Below are positions 18,223 to 27,193 of a stretch of DNA of 60,533 nt, in pieces; the stretch's first letter is position 1; each line of letters starts with the position of its first letter. The translations under genes were made by a program, and so were the position numbers. The stretch lies in the NCBI RefSeq assembly GCF_007954265.1, contig NZ_VOLS01000023.1:1-60533 (forward strand), in the 5' to 3' direction. The stretch comes from Colwellia sp. C1TZA3. Its GTDB lineage: Bacteria; Pseudomonadota; Gammaproteobacteria; Enterobacterales; Alteromonadaceae. The notes under the pieces were generated by a model. That model was not told where the DNA came from. It was given only the letters and a program-made list of their open reading frames with translations, and did no database searches.

Positions 18223-19233
18223 TTATTCCAGACCATTAGGGTATTTCGATTGCCAGCGCCAAGTGTCGTCAGTCATCGCTTTAATATTGAGTTGTGCTGT
18301 CCAGCCCAACTGCTTTTTAGCCAGTGAAGCGTCTGCATAATTACTGGCAATATCACCGGCTCGTCGAGGAGCGAATTGGTAATTAACCTTTACGTTTGCA
18401 GAGGTAGAAAAAGCAGCGATTATTTCTAAAACAGAATAGCCTTTACCCGTACCTAAGTTATAAACCAAAGAGCCAGAATCGTTTTGGTGTGCTGAAAATG
18501 CTGCAACATGCCCAGCGGCTAAGTCGGTAATATGAATATAGTCTCGTACGCCAGTACCGTCTTGGGTATTATAGTCGTTGCCAAAAACACTGACAAATTC
18601 ACGTTTACCTACGGCTGTTTGAGCAATATATGGCATGAGATTATTGGGTATACCGTTAGGACTTTCTCCTAACAAACCACTTGGATGAGCACCAACAGGG
18701 TTAAAGTAGCGCAAAGCAATTGCCAAGTATTGGTCATTGGTTTGACACCAATCAACTAAAATCTGTTCCACCATGACTTTGGTCCAACCATAAGGGTTAG
18801 TTGCAGATATAGGATGTTGCTCATCGATAGGCAAGTATTGTGGGTCACCATAAACAGTGGCTGAAGAACTAAATATTATTTTATTAATGCCACAACTTTG
18901 CATGGTTTCAAGCAAAGTTATTGTGCCTGAAACATTATTTTGGTAATAGCGTAAAGGCTGTTCTGTCGATTCACCCACCGCTTTCAATGATGCAAAATGA
19001 AAAACTGCTTGAATATTATATTGCACGAAAGTCGCTTTGAGCTTTTTGCTGTCAGCGACATCACCTTCAATAAATTCAAAGGTCTGATTAGTTATTGTAC
19101 TTAATTGCTCTAATACCTTAATACTTGAGTTAGATAAATTATCATATATCACGGGCGTGAAACCAGCCCCATATAATGCCAAACATGTGTGGCTGCCTAT
19201 ATAACCAGTGCCACCTGTCACTAAAACGTTCAT
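18223..19233 (-). CDS. galE: UDP-glucose 4-epimerase
   Basis: GalE interconverts UDP-galactose and UDP-glucose with a tightly bound NAD, closing the Leloir cycle. Its 336 residues have the NAD-binding TGGTGYIGSH (6-15), SSSATVYG (122-129) and the catalytic pair in NPYGWTKVMVE (Y148, K152). ALRYFNPVGAHPSGLLGE and RDYIHITDLAAGH are diagnostic of bacterial GalE. It is the first gene of galETK. The start codon is preceded by a GGAGA sequence, and a perfect 19-bp palindrome (19255-19273) lies only 22 bases upstream, where a repressor could act. Confidence 0.97.
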   Translation of the reverse strand: MNVLVTGGTGYIGSHTCLALYGAGFTPVIYDNLSNSSIKVLEQLSTITNQTFEFIEGDVADSKKLKATFVQYNIQAVFHFASLKAVGESTEQPLRYYQNNVSGTITLLETMQSCGINKIIFSSSATVYGDPQYLPIDEQHPISATNPYGWTKVMVEQILVDWCQTNDQYLAIALRYFNPVGAHPSGLLGESPNGIPNNLMPYIAQTAVGKREFVSVFGNDYNTQDGTGVRDYIHITDLAAGHVAAFSAHQNDSGSLVYNLGTGKGYSVLEIIAAFSTSANVKVNYQFAPRRAGDIASNYADASLAKKQLGWTAQLNIKAMTDDTWRWQSKYPNGLE

Positions 19234-19254
19234 CTAAATCTCCATACATAAATC

Positions 19255-19273
19255 TTATTTATAAGATAAATAA
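19255..19273. promoter_or_regulatory. palindromic operator upstream of galETK
   Basis: TTATTTATAAGATAAATAA is a perfect palindrome with 8-bp arms around AAG. Closely related sites precede the TonB receptor gene (24172), the aldose epimerase gene (36568) and, more weakly, the GH42 gene (33116). Its place just before the galE start suggests a repressor site. The regulator is not identified. Confidence 0.65.
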
Positions 19274-19398
19274 AACTGTCGAAAAATGCAACTTTTATTT
19301 GAACAACTTGATTGATTTATGAGTAGTTCGTATTGATTTAGGTTAACCTTAAAGCGAATCAACATGACTGCTTTAAATAAATAAAGGTATTAGAATGG

Positions 19399-19430
19399 CA
19401 AAAAATAATCAAAGAGCTTTGATTATTTTT
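19399..19430 (-). terminator. terminator between glpD and galE
   Basis: The stem AAAATAATCAAAG / CTTTGATTATTTT (13 pairs, 2-base loop) has T-runs on either strand. It lies after the 3' end of glpD (minus strand) and before the galE promoter, in a 303-base gap that otherwise holds only the galE operator. Confidence 0.75.
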
Positions 19431-19536
19431 ATGTGAAGCACTATATTTTAATTACTTTTGTTCAATGCAATAGAGTTAGCTTTGCTACTTAGTATTAATA
19501 AGTAGCAAAATAAAAATTAATTCAATGGCTAAATTT

Positions 19537-21069
19537 TTAAGCTACTTTTGCAGTTCGTAAAGACTTACGAGCTAAAATAGCCGGATGATCATCAAGGTGC
19601 TGTTTTAATTTAGCCACTTGTTGTTCTGATAAATAAAGGCCTCTTTTGGTTCTTCGCCAAATAACATCGTCTATTTCAACCGCCCATTCTTGTTGGATTA
19701 AAAAGTTGACTTCTTGCTCATATAGATCAGCACCAAAGCAATAACCCATGGCCTCAATACTGTTTATATTACTTAATAAGGCAAAAATCCTCGTGCCGTA
19801 GCTACGGATCAATCGAGTGCGAAGCTTTGATGGCAACCATGGAAACTCTTTTTTAATCCCTTCAGTTAGTAATCCTATATTAGCAAAGTTACCTCCTGGT
19901 AGGGGTTTGTTCGCGGTCCATTTAGGCCCAATGTTAGCAAAGTAAGGACTTATTTTATTAACAGCGGCTTCCGCTAGTTTTCGGTAAGTTGTTATTTTAC
20001 CACCAAAAATTGATAAGATAGGTGCTTTTTTATCAATATCTTCTAGCTCTAATGTATAATCACGGGTAACAGCTTGTGCATTAACTGACTCATCGTCTAA
20101 TAATGGTCTAACGCCAGAGTATGTAGTGATAATATCTTCTCGTGATATTTTTTTCTTAAAATACTCATTAGTAATGTTTACTAGGTAGTCAATTTCATCA
20201 TCAGATATTTTTACCTCAGATGGATTGCCTTGATATTCAACATCAGTTGTACCTATTAAAGAAAAATCATCTTCAAAAGGAATGACAAAAACAATACGTT
20301 GATCAGCATTTTGCAGCATATAAGCTTCCGGCTGCTCATGAATACGTGGCACGACGATATGGCTACCTTTTACTAATCTAATATTTTGAGGCGACTTAAG
20401 GGTTAAAGCATCTGAAAACAATTTAGCTACCCAAGGTCCAGAGGCATTAATAACACTGTTAGCACGTATAATACTAACATCACCGCTTAAACTGTCTTTT
20501 AGTGTAATGACCCATATATTATTTTCGCGTACCGCTTTTATACATTTGGTTTGTGTTTTGATAGTGGCACCATGGTCTTGCGCTGCCAGTGCGTTTAAAA
20601 CAACTAGCCTTGCATCATCTACCCAACCATCTGAATATTCAAAACCTTTAGTTATGCGACTTACTAATGGACTGTCATCAGAGAATTTAATACCTTTTGA
20701 AGCCGGTAAAGTTACGCGCTTTGCTAGGTTGTCGTAAAGAAACAACCCAATTCTGATAAGCCAAGCGGGTCTTAAGTGCCGCTGATGAGGCAAGCGAAAT
20801 ACTAAGGGTGTAATAATGTGTGGCGCATTTTTCAATAAGATTTCACGTTCTGCCAAAGCTTGTTTAACGAGCTTAAATTCATAATGTTCCAAATACCGTA
20901 AACCACCATGAATGAGTTTGCTGCTGTTCGAAGAGGTAGCAGAGGCAAGATCATTTTGTTCACACAGGACAACTTTTAGCCCTCTGCCTGCCGCGTCTGC
21001 TGCGACGCCAGCGCCATTGATACCACCGCCAATAACCGCAACGTCAAATACTTCATTTGTTCCATTCAT
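19537..21069 (-). CDS. glpD: aerobic glycerol-3-phosphate dehydrogenase
   Basis: This membrane-associated FAD enzyme oxidises glycerol-3-phosphate to dihydroxyacetone phosphate and passes electrons to quinone. The 510 residues start with the FAD-binding DVAVIGGGINGAGVAADAAGRG region (GGGINGAG at 14-21). SSNSSKLIHGGLRYLEHYEF, the substrate-loop RLVKGSHIVVPR and SIFGGKITTYRKLAE are family signatures. The upstream region has two GlpR-type sites (21102-21142). glpR lies 182 bases upstream on the same strand and glpK is divergent beyond it, so the three form a compact glycerol regulon. No glpF is present in the window. Confidence 0.96.
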   Translation of the reverse strand: MNGTNEVFDVAVIGGGINGAGVAADAAGRGLKVVLCEQNDLASATSSNSSKLIHGGLRYLEHYEFKLVKQALAEREILLKNAPHIITPLVFRLPHQRHLRPAWLIRIGLFLYDNLAKRVTLPASKGIKFSDDSPLVSRITKGFEYSDGWVDDARLVVLNALAAQDHGATIKTQTKCIKAVRENNIWVITLKDSLSGDVSIIRANSVINASGPWVAKLFSDALTLKSPQNIRLVKGSHIVVPRIHEQPEAYMLQNADQRIVFVIPFEDDFSLIGTTDVEYQGNPSEVKISDDEIDYLVNITNEYFKKKISREDIITTYSGVRPLLDDESVNAQAVTRDYTLELEDIDKKAPILSIFGGKITTYRKLAEAAVNKISPYFANIGPKWTANKPLPGGNFANIGLLTEGIKKEFPWLPSKLRTRLIRSYGTRIFALLSNINSIEAMGYCFGADLYEQEVNFLIQQEWAVEIDDVIWRRTKRGLYLSEQQVAKLKQHLDDHPAILARKSLRTAKVA

Positions 21070-21101
21070 ATAATGTGCCTTGATATTTTTATGACAAATC
21101 C

Positions 21102-21142
21102 AATGTTCGATAACGAATTATAATGTTCGTTTATGTTCGTTT
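21102..21142. promoter_or_regulatory. GlpR operators upstream of glpD
   Basis: AATGTTCGATAACGAATT (21102-21119) closely resembles the E. coli GlpR operator (half-site ATGTTCG with its inverse CGAACAT). It is followed by two further half-sites, AATGTTCGTTTATGTTCGTT. This cluster is 33 bases before the glpD start codon. Confidence 0.82.
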
Positions 21143-21251
21143 CAAGTGGTAATTGTGCTTGTAGTAGATGGGTTGTTTTATTTAGCTACAAAAAATTAGC
21201 TAGCTAGTTGTTAATTAGCTAGTTTATTTATAAAAATTAATTTTAAAAAAT

Positions 21252-22010
21252 TTAGATTACATGCGTTGAGATAGCATTAGAGGTGAGTATTTCTTTAATT
21301 GCTTCAGGTGGCTCTTGATCAGTAAATAAATGATTGATTTGAGAGATGTTACCTTGCTTTATCATCGCGTTACGACCAAATTTAGAGTGGTCAGCTGCGA
21401 GTAATACATTGGTTGAGTTATTAATGATGGCTTGTGCAACTCGCACTTCTCTCAGATCAAAGTCTAATAAAGAGCCATTGTTACTGATACCACTGATACC
21501 GATAATTCCAAAGTCCATTTGGAACTGACTCATAAAATCACAAGTCGCTTCGCCTATGATACCGCCATCTCTATGACGAACTTCGCCGGCGGCAATAATA
21601 ACTGTAAAGTCTTCTTTAGCAGAAAGAATAGTCGCGACGTGAATATTGTTAGTCACTATATTTAATGAGCTATGGTTAAGTAGAGCGCGAGCTATTGTTT
21701 CTGTTGTTGTGCCAATATTGATAAATAATGATGAGCCGTTGGGGATCATTTTAACCAACTCTTTCGCGATGCTTTCTTTTGCTGATAAATTTAAAATTTT
21801 ACGTGATTGATATGAGGTATTTTCTGTTGTTGAAATACTTTCAGCACCACCATGATGACGAATAATGACACCCAACTGAGCGAGTGAATTAAGATCTCTT
21901 CGTATCGTTTGAGGGGTAACTTTAAAAGACTGTACCAACTCATCTATAGTAATAAAACCCTTCTTATGTATTAGGTCAATAAGTTCAGTTTGGCGTTGGT
22001 TTAGCGCCAT
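21252..22010 (-). CDS. glpR: glycerol-3-phosphate regulon repressor, DeoR family
   Basis: GlpR represses the glycerol genes until glycerol-3-phosphate is bound. The 252 residues match the E. coli length. The DeoR helix-turn-helix is FITIDELVQSFKVTPQTIRR followed by DLNSLAQLGVI (residues 19-49). The C-terminal sugar-phosphate domain contains LFINIGTTTETIARALLNHS and NIVTNNIHVA. GlpR-like operators lie before both glpD and glpK, supporting the assignment. It is transcribed toward glpD and divergently from glpK across 178 bases. Confidence 0.92.
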   Translation of the reverse strand: MALNQRQTELIDLIHKKGFITIDELVQSFKVTPQTIRRDLNSLAQLGVIIRHHGGAESISTTENTSYQSRKILNLSAKESIAKELVKMIPNGSSLFINIGTTTETIARALLNHSSLNIVTNNIHVATILSAKEDFTVIIAAGEVRHRDGGIIGEATCDFMSQFQMDFGIIGISGISNNGSLLDFDLREVRVAQAIINNSTNVLLAADHSKFGRNAMIKQGNISQINHLFTDQEPPEAIKEILTSNAISTHVI

Positions 22011-22093
22011 AAAGGCTACCTCTATTTAAAGTTTACAACAAATTAAAATTATCCCACATATTAGATGTTTTCCAAAATTAATTGTTTTAATCA

Positions 22094-22112
22094 AATGTTC
22101 GAATATGAATAT
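22094..22112. promoter_or_regulatory. GlpR operator upstream of glpK
   Basis: AATGTTCGAATATGAATAT carries the same ATGTTCGA half-site as the glpD operators, with a degenerate inverse half. It lies in the glpR-glpK intergenic region and could serve both genes. Confidence 0.7.
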
Positions 22113-22188
22113 AGTTGTTGCCAATTCACAAAGGTATGTGCATTATCAGATAATATTTAATTATTAAGTAAGATAAATAGGATTCATA

Positions 22189-23664
22189 TTGAAATACTTA
22201 TTAGCCATCGACCAAGGTACTACAAGCTCAAGAGCGATACTTTTTACTAAACAAGGGAAAGTACACGCCTCAGCACAAGAAGAGTTTGAACAATATTTTC
22301 CTCAAGATGGTTGGGTAGAACATATTCCTAGTGATATATGGCAAACGGTTTTGCGTACTTGTCGTAAAGTACTTACTGATAATAACGTCTCGGCAACAGA
22401 GATCATTGCGATAGGGATCACCAACCAAAGGGAAACCACCTTGGTGTGGGACCGTAATACGGGTGAGCCTTTATATAATGCTATTGTTTGGCAAGACAGA
22501 CGTACTTCAAAGTATTGTGAATCGATATCGAGTCCTCATGTAGAAGAGCTGATTAATAATAAAACCGGCTTATTGCTCGACCCGTATTTTTCAGCAACTA
22601 AAATTAGATGGATACTTGATAATGTTGAGGGCGCACAAGCAAAAGCAGAAAAGGGTGAATTAGCTTTTGGTACCGTGGATAGCTTTTTGTTATGGCATCT
22701 TACTAGCGGAAAAGTGCATAGAACAGACGCAACCAATGCCTCTCGAACCATGATTTTTAACATTCATCAGCAAGTATGGGATCAAGAACTACTTGAGTTA
22801 TTCAATATTCCAGCTTCTATGTTACCTGAAGTAATGGACTCATCAGATGATTTTGGTTATGTCGACAGTGCGTTACTCGGTAATGAGATTGCCGTATTAG
22901 GTATGGCAGGAGATCAACAAGCGGCTTTATTTGGCCAAGCATGTTTTGATGAAGGAATGGCGAAAAGTACTTATGGCACTGGCTGCTTCTTAATGTTGAA
23001 CACAGGCAGTAGAGCACTTAAATCTAAAAACAAACTATTAACGACTGTTGCCTATCGTTTAAATGGTCAGCCCACTTATGCCATTGAAGGTAGTATTTTT
23101 ATGGCGGGCGCGACGATTCAATGGATTCGAGATGGATTAAAATTAATCGGCTCTGCATGTGAAACTGAATCTATCGCAGAAAAAATGCCTTTGGATCATG
23201 GTGTTTTTCTTGTGCCTGCGTTTACCGGTTTAGGGGCACCTTATTGGGATCCCAATGCTAGAGGGGCCATATTAGGACTAACACGCGACTCGGGGATTAA
23301 TGAAATTGTTACTGCTGGCCTACAATCTGTTTGCTATCAAACAAAAGACTTACAAAAAGCAATGGAAAATGATGGGCTTAGGCCAAGCTTAATTCGTGTT
23401 GATGGCGGAATGGTGGCTAACAACTGGTTACTTAGTTTTCTATCCAATATTTTAGGATCAACGGTAGATCGCCCAGAGATTATCGAAACCACCGCATTAG
23501 GTGTTGCGTATTTAGCTGGGCTTAAAGCAGGAGTTTTTAGTTCAACGGAAGAATTAGCTAAAATGTGGCATTGTGGGAAACGCTTCACTCCAAAAATTGA
23601 TAATGAGCAACGTAACTATTTATATGGAAAATGGCTAGCAGCTGTTAAAAGAGTGAAAAGCTAA
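22189..23664 (+). CDS. glpK: glycerol kinase
   Basis: Glycerol kinase phosphorylates glycerol with ATP to glycerol-3-phosphate, trapping it for GlpD. Its 491 residues (502 in E. coli) contain the FGGY-kinase signatures: [14 protein letters not shown] (5-18), [34 protein letters not shown] and [18 protein letters not shown]. The start codon is TTG at 22189. AGGA lies six bases upstream and the protein begins exactly at the conserved [11 protein letters not shown], so this unusual start is convincing. It is a single gene closed by a hairpin at 23714. Control by GlpR is likely from the operator at 22094. Confidence 0.97.
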   Translation: MKYLLAIDQGTTSSRAILFTKQGKVHASAQEEFEQYFPQDGWVEHIPSDIWQTVLRTCRKVLTDNNVSATEIIAIGITNQRETTLVWDRNTGEPLYNAIVWQDRRTSKYCESISSPHVEELINNKTGLLLDPYFSATKIRWILDNVEGAQAKAEKGELAFGTVDSFLLWHLTSGKVHRTDATNASRTMIFNIHQQVWDQELLELFNIPASMLPEVMDSSDDFGYVDSALLGNEIAVLGMAGDQQAALFGQACFDEGMAKSTYGTGCFLMLNTGSRALKSKNKLLTTVAYRLNGQPTYAIEGSIFMAGATIQWIRDGLKLIGSACETESIAEKMPLDHGVFLVPAFTGLGAPYWDPNARGAILGLTRDSGINEIVTAGLQSVCYQTKDLQKAMENDGLRPSLIRVDGGMVANNWLLSFLSNILGSTVDRPEIIETTALGVAYLAGLKAGVFSSTEELAKMWHCGKRFTPKIDNEQRNYLYGKWLAAVKRVKS

Positions 23665-23713
23665 CGGGCAGTGAGTTGAGTCGACTATTGTGCGATTACT
23701 TTTAAACCTTAAT

Positions 23714-23739
23714 AAATGCCAGTTTCTACTGGTATTTTT
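23714..23739 (+). terminator. glpK terminator
   Basis: The stem ATGCCAGT / ACTGGTAT with a short loop is followed by TTTTT, 50 bases after the glpK stop. The rest of the 577-base gap to the TonB receptor gene is AT-rich leader DNA with a palindromic operator at 24172 and no supported gene. Confidence 0.75.
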
Positions 23740-24171
23740 CGTTTATAGCCGATTGATTTTTTTACTTTAATCTTGGCTTTAGTTTAATACTAGCTTGTTA
23801 GTGAAAACAGATGATTTAACTATACTTTTTTTGGTTATCTAAGTAATTAACTTGCTGGCAGATAGTATTATTGAGCGGAATACTGCCACATAAAATGATG
23901 CTATTTGGTTAAACGTTTTTTAAAAAAATTATTGAAGCGCTAAATATAAGTTAATTACTGTGTGCAAATTTAATAATTTATCTCAATTAAAATCTACTGT
24001 AATCAGTTGGCCTTAAATAAAGGTTATTAATTTATAAGATTCTGTTTTTATTGTTTAAAATTTATTTTTTTAGGTGTGATTACGTAAGGGTGTGTGTTTT
24101 TTTAGTCGTTTTATTGCTAAAAAACATAACTTAATTACTGAAAAAAGGTTGAAGTTTTATCCTATTCAAGG

Positions 24172-24188
24172 TATTTATAAGATAAATA
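24172..24188. promoter_or_regulatory. palindromic operator upstream of the TonB receptor gene
   Basis: TATTTATAAGATAAATA is a perfect palindrome (7-bp arms around AAG) and is identical to the core of the galE site at 19255. It is 54 bases before the start codon. Between the two lie the near-direct repeats CAAACGTTAAAAA and CAAACATTAAAAA. Confidence 0.65.
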
Positions 24189-24241
24189 GGTTAAATAATA
24201 AAGCAAACGTTAAAAACAAACATTAAAAACAGGGGAAGAAG

Positions 24242-26986
24242 ATGTCTACAAAAATTATTTCAACGTTAGGTAAGCGAACCGCAATTGCGTTAGCTGTTGC
24301 CAGCACTTTTGCCAATGCAAGTGTTTTTGCAGAAGAAGCACCACAAAAAACAGAAGTTATCACTGTAACTGGCATGCTGAGTAGTTTGAAAGCTTCAATG
24401 CTTGATAAGAAAGAATCAAATGTTGTTTCTGATGGTATATCAGCGGAAGATTTGGGTAAATTCCCAGATTTAAACGTTGCAGAATCATTACAGCGTATTA
24501 CTGGTGTATCGATTGACCGCAGTGGTGGTGAAGGACAAGCAGTAACCGTTCGTGGTTTTGGACCTCAATTCAACACGGTACTCGTTAACGGTCGCCAATT
24601 GGCAACTGATAGTGCTGGTCGTGAATTTAACTTTGATGTTTTAGCTGCAGACCAAATTACGGGTGCAGATGTTTATAAAACCTCCGCTGCTAATCTACAA
24701 GAAGGTGGTATTGGCGGTACAATTAATGTTAGTACAGCACGTCCATTCGATTATGAAGGCTTTCAAGTTGTTGGTTCATTAAAGGGCATGTATGAAAGCC
24801 TTTCAGAAGAAACTTCACCAGCAGCATCATTGTTATTGAGTAATACTTTTAACGATAACAGATTAGGTGTGTTATTGGCGGTTAGTCACTCAGAGCGTGA
24901 TGTACAAATTAACCGTATTGAAACAGCGGGTTGGCGTCCAGGTCAAACTATCTCTAATGATGCAGATGGAGATGGCGAAGCAAATGTGCTTTTTACCAAT
25001 GCATACATCCCACGTAATTGGGATCAAATTGTCGACAAACAAGAGCGTACACGTACTAATGCAAGTTTAGTTTTGCAGTATGCGCCAACTGATGAAATCG
25101 AAATTGTTGTTGATGGTTATATGTCAAAATTTGAAGTTAAATCAGAAGCTACTGATTTAGCCTCTTGGTTTGAACCTGATCGTGTTGACTCTGCAACTAT
25201 AGATGCAGCAACAGGCACATTAACATCATTTAACCAAGGTATTGGTTTAAGTGGTCCTAATGGCAGTGGTAACCCAGCCACTGATTTTGTTTCACATACT
25301 CGTAATTCTCGTGATGTCACTAACAGTGGTTTTGGTATCAATGTTAAGTGGGATATTACTGAGCAATTAGTTTCAACGTTTGACCTTTCTACTTCATCAG
25401 CAGAAAACGATCGTGCTGGCCGTGACCGTTTTAATGTTGTAGGAATTATTAACAATTATGCGTTTGATGGCACTGGCAGCTTGCCAACTGTTCTTCATGA
25501 TGGTTTTGAAAATGGTAACTTACTAGATGCAAACCTTTCTCGTTTACATTACAACGAGAAAGGTAATCAATTTACTGACAAAGATGACATTAGTGAATTT
25601 AAAGCTGATTTTGTTTATGCTGCAGATGGCGATGTTTTTGAAGAGGCGCGTTTTGGTTTTTATCGTCAAGAACGTGAAAAAGAAAGTTTTCAAATTTTTG
25701 GTAGCCAGTGTGAATACTGTGGTTATGGTACCGCTGCTCCCAATGATTTGTTAGATTTCAAACCGTTCACCGCAAGTAATTACTTCCCGGGTTTAATTGA
25801 TACCTTCTATGCTTATGACGGTGACGCTTATGTTGATTTCTTAGCCGATCAAGGTTTCCCAATTCAGCCATCATTACAAAATAACCGTTATGTTGTAAGT
25901 GAAGATATTACGTCATTATATGCCGATTTTACCTTTGGTTATGAAGTAGGTGATATGCCTTTAACTGTGAATGTTGGTGCGCGTTATTCAACCACTAGTG
26001 TTGATGCTAAAGCTGTACAAAGCGATATTGCTAATGTGGTTCCAACATCGGATCAAACATTATTTAGTAATGTATTTGGACCGGCTAACAATATTACTGA
26101 ATCAGGCTCTTACTCAAACTTATTACCTAGCGTAAATGTTAAATTAGAATTACAAGACGATATGGTGTTACGATTTGCGGTATATGACTCATTAACACGT
26201 CCAACATTGTCACAGCTTTCACCAGCAACGACATATAATGAACCGCGTCGTCAAAACTTAACCGCGCAAGGTGGTAATCCAAACCTTAAACCGTTTACAT
26301 CATCAAACTGGGATATTTCTTACGAGTGGTACTACTCAGATGCAAGTTTATTTAGTTTTGCGTTCTTCAATAAAAAAGTAGATGACTTTATTGTTACATC
26401 AACCGGTGCTGAAGCTTATAAGTTGGCGGCTAGAACAGGGCCAAATTTTTCTTGTGTCGGTGATGACTGTACCGATGCTGATGAATTAAATGGTGAGCAA
26501 GAAACTTATACGGTTACTCGTCCGCAAAATACGGAAGAAATTACTGTATCAGGTTATGAAGTTGCCCTGACACATATTTTTGAAAATGGCTTTGGTTTTA
26601 CAGCAAATGCAACGGTTGTAGATAGTGATCAAGAGCTTGGTGATGATCCAACTCGCGCATTTGCGCTTGAAGGTTTAGGTGATTCTCAAAACCTTATCAT
26701 GTTCTATGAAGCTGATACTTGGCAAGCTCGTGTAGCCTACAACAACCGTGAAGGTTTCCTTCGCCTAGTTGATAATGGCTTTAACGGTGAACCAGTGAAT
26801 ACTGAAACATTTGGTCAATGGGATGTCAGTGCAAGCTACGAAGTAAACGAAAATATTTCAGTGTTTTTTGAAGGTATTAACGTTACTGAAGAAGAGTTAG
26901 TTCAAAACGGTCGTTTTGCTAATCAAACGTATAACATTGAAGATAACGGTTCTCGTTATGCCGTTGGCGTACGTGGTAAGTTCTAA
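24242..26986 (+). CDS. TonB-dependent outer-membrane receptor, probably for galactosides
   Basis: This is an outer-membrane active transporter powered by TonB. The 914 residues start with a signal peptide (cleaved after about VFA, residue 30) and a TonB box (EVITVTG near 38-44). The plug domain contains ESLQRITGVSIDRSGGEGQA and VRGFGPQFNTVLVNGRQLAT. A large beta-barrel follows, ending in the aromatic terminus YAVGVRGKF. The layout resembles the carbohydrate-linked receptors of marine gammaproteobacteria and Xanthomonas/Caulobacter. Genes for a halogenase-like protein and SapC follow, and galactosidases lie beyond, so galactose-containing oligosaccharides or glycosides are the likely cargo; this is inference. 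GGGGAAG precedes the ATG. It shares an operator with galETK. Confidence 0.93.
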   Translation: MSTKIISTLGKRTAIALAVASTFANASVFAEEAPQKTEVITVTGMLSSLKASMLDKKESNVVSDGISAEDLGKFPDLNVAESLQRITGVSIDRSGGEGQAVTVRGFGPQFNTVLVNGRQLATDSAGREFNFDVLAADQITGADVYKTSAANLQEGGIGGTINVSTARPFDYEGFQVVGSLKGMYESLSEETSPAASLLLSNTFNDNRLGVLLAVSHSERDVQINRIETAGWRPGQTISNDADGDGEANVLFTNAYIPRNWDQIVDKQERTRTNASLVLQYAPTDEIEIVVDGYMSKFEVKSEATDLASWFEPDRVDSATIDAATGTLTSFNQGIGLSGPNGSGNPATDFVSHTRNSRDVTNSGFGINVKWDITEQLVSTFDLSTSSAENDRAGRDRFNVVGIINNYAFDGTGSLPTVLHDGFENGNLLDANLSRLHYNEKGNQFTDKDDISEFKADFVYAADGDVFEEARFGFYRQEREKESFQIFGSQCEYCGYGTAAPNDLLDFKPFTASNYFPGLIDTFYAYDGDAYVDFLADQGFPIQPSLQNNRYVVSEDITSLYADFTFGYEVGDMPLTVNVGARYSTTSVDAKAVQSDIANVVPTSDQTLFSNVFGPANNITESGSYSNLLPSVNVKLELQDDMVLRFAVYDSLTRPTLSQLSPATTYNEPRRQNLTAQGGNPNLKPFTSSNWDISYEWYYSDASLFSFAFFNKKVDDFIVTSTGAEAYKLAARTGPNFSCVGDDCTDADELNGEQETYTVTRPQNTEEITVSGYEVALTHIFENGFGFTANATVVDSDQELGDDPTRAFALEGLGDSQNLIMFYEADTWQARVAYNNREGFLRLVDNGFNGEPVNTETFGQWDVSASYEVNENISVFFEGINVTEEELVQNGRFANQTYNIEDNGSRYAVGVRGKF

Positions 26987-27037
26987 ATGAAAGCTTAATT
27001 TTTTAGTTTAAGCTTTCAGTTTAAAAAGAAGTAACTT

Positions 27038-27070
27038 GGCCTGACTTGTTAACAAGCAGGCCATTTTTTT
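27038..27070 (+). terminator. terminator after the TonB receptor gene
   Basis: The stem GGCCTG-CTTGTT / AACAAG-CAGGCC (one bulged base) is followed by a T-run. A second hairpin (GAAAGCTTAA / TTTAAGCTTTC) lies just before it at about 26989-27017. The downstream pair may therefore be read from its own promoter or by partial read-through. Confidence 0.85.
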
Positions 27071-27193
27071 AGTAAAAATAGTGGGTATATTTTTACTAAA
27101 AAAATGTAAAGTATTAAGTAAATTTATATTTCTGCACAATTAACTTATCGTAAGTTATTCTCATCAACGATTTTAGGTTAGGAAAATCTGAAA

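Noticed and set aside
24172-24188. Rho-independent terminator or REP element rather than operator
   Set aside because: The 7-bp AT-only arms with a 3-base centre are too weak for a terminator, and the same sequence recurs at promoters of related genes.
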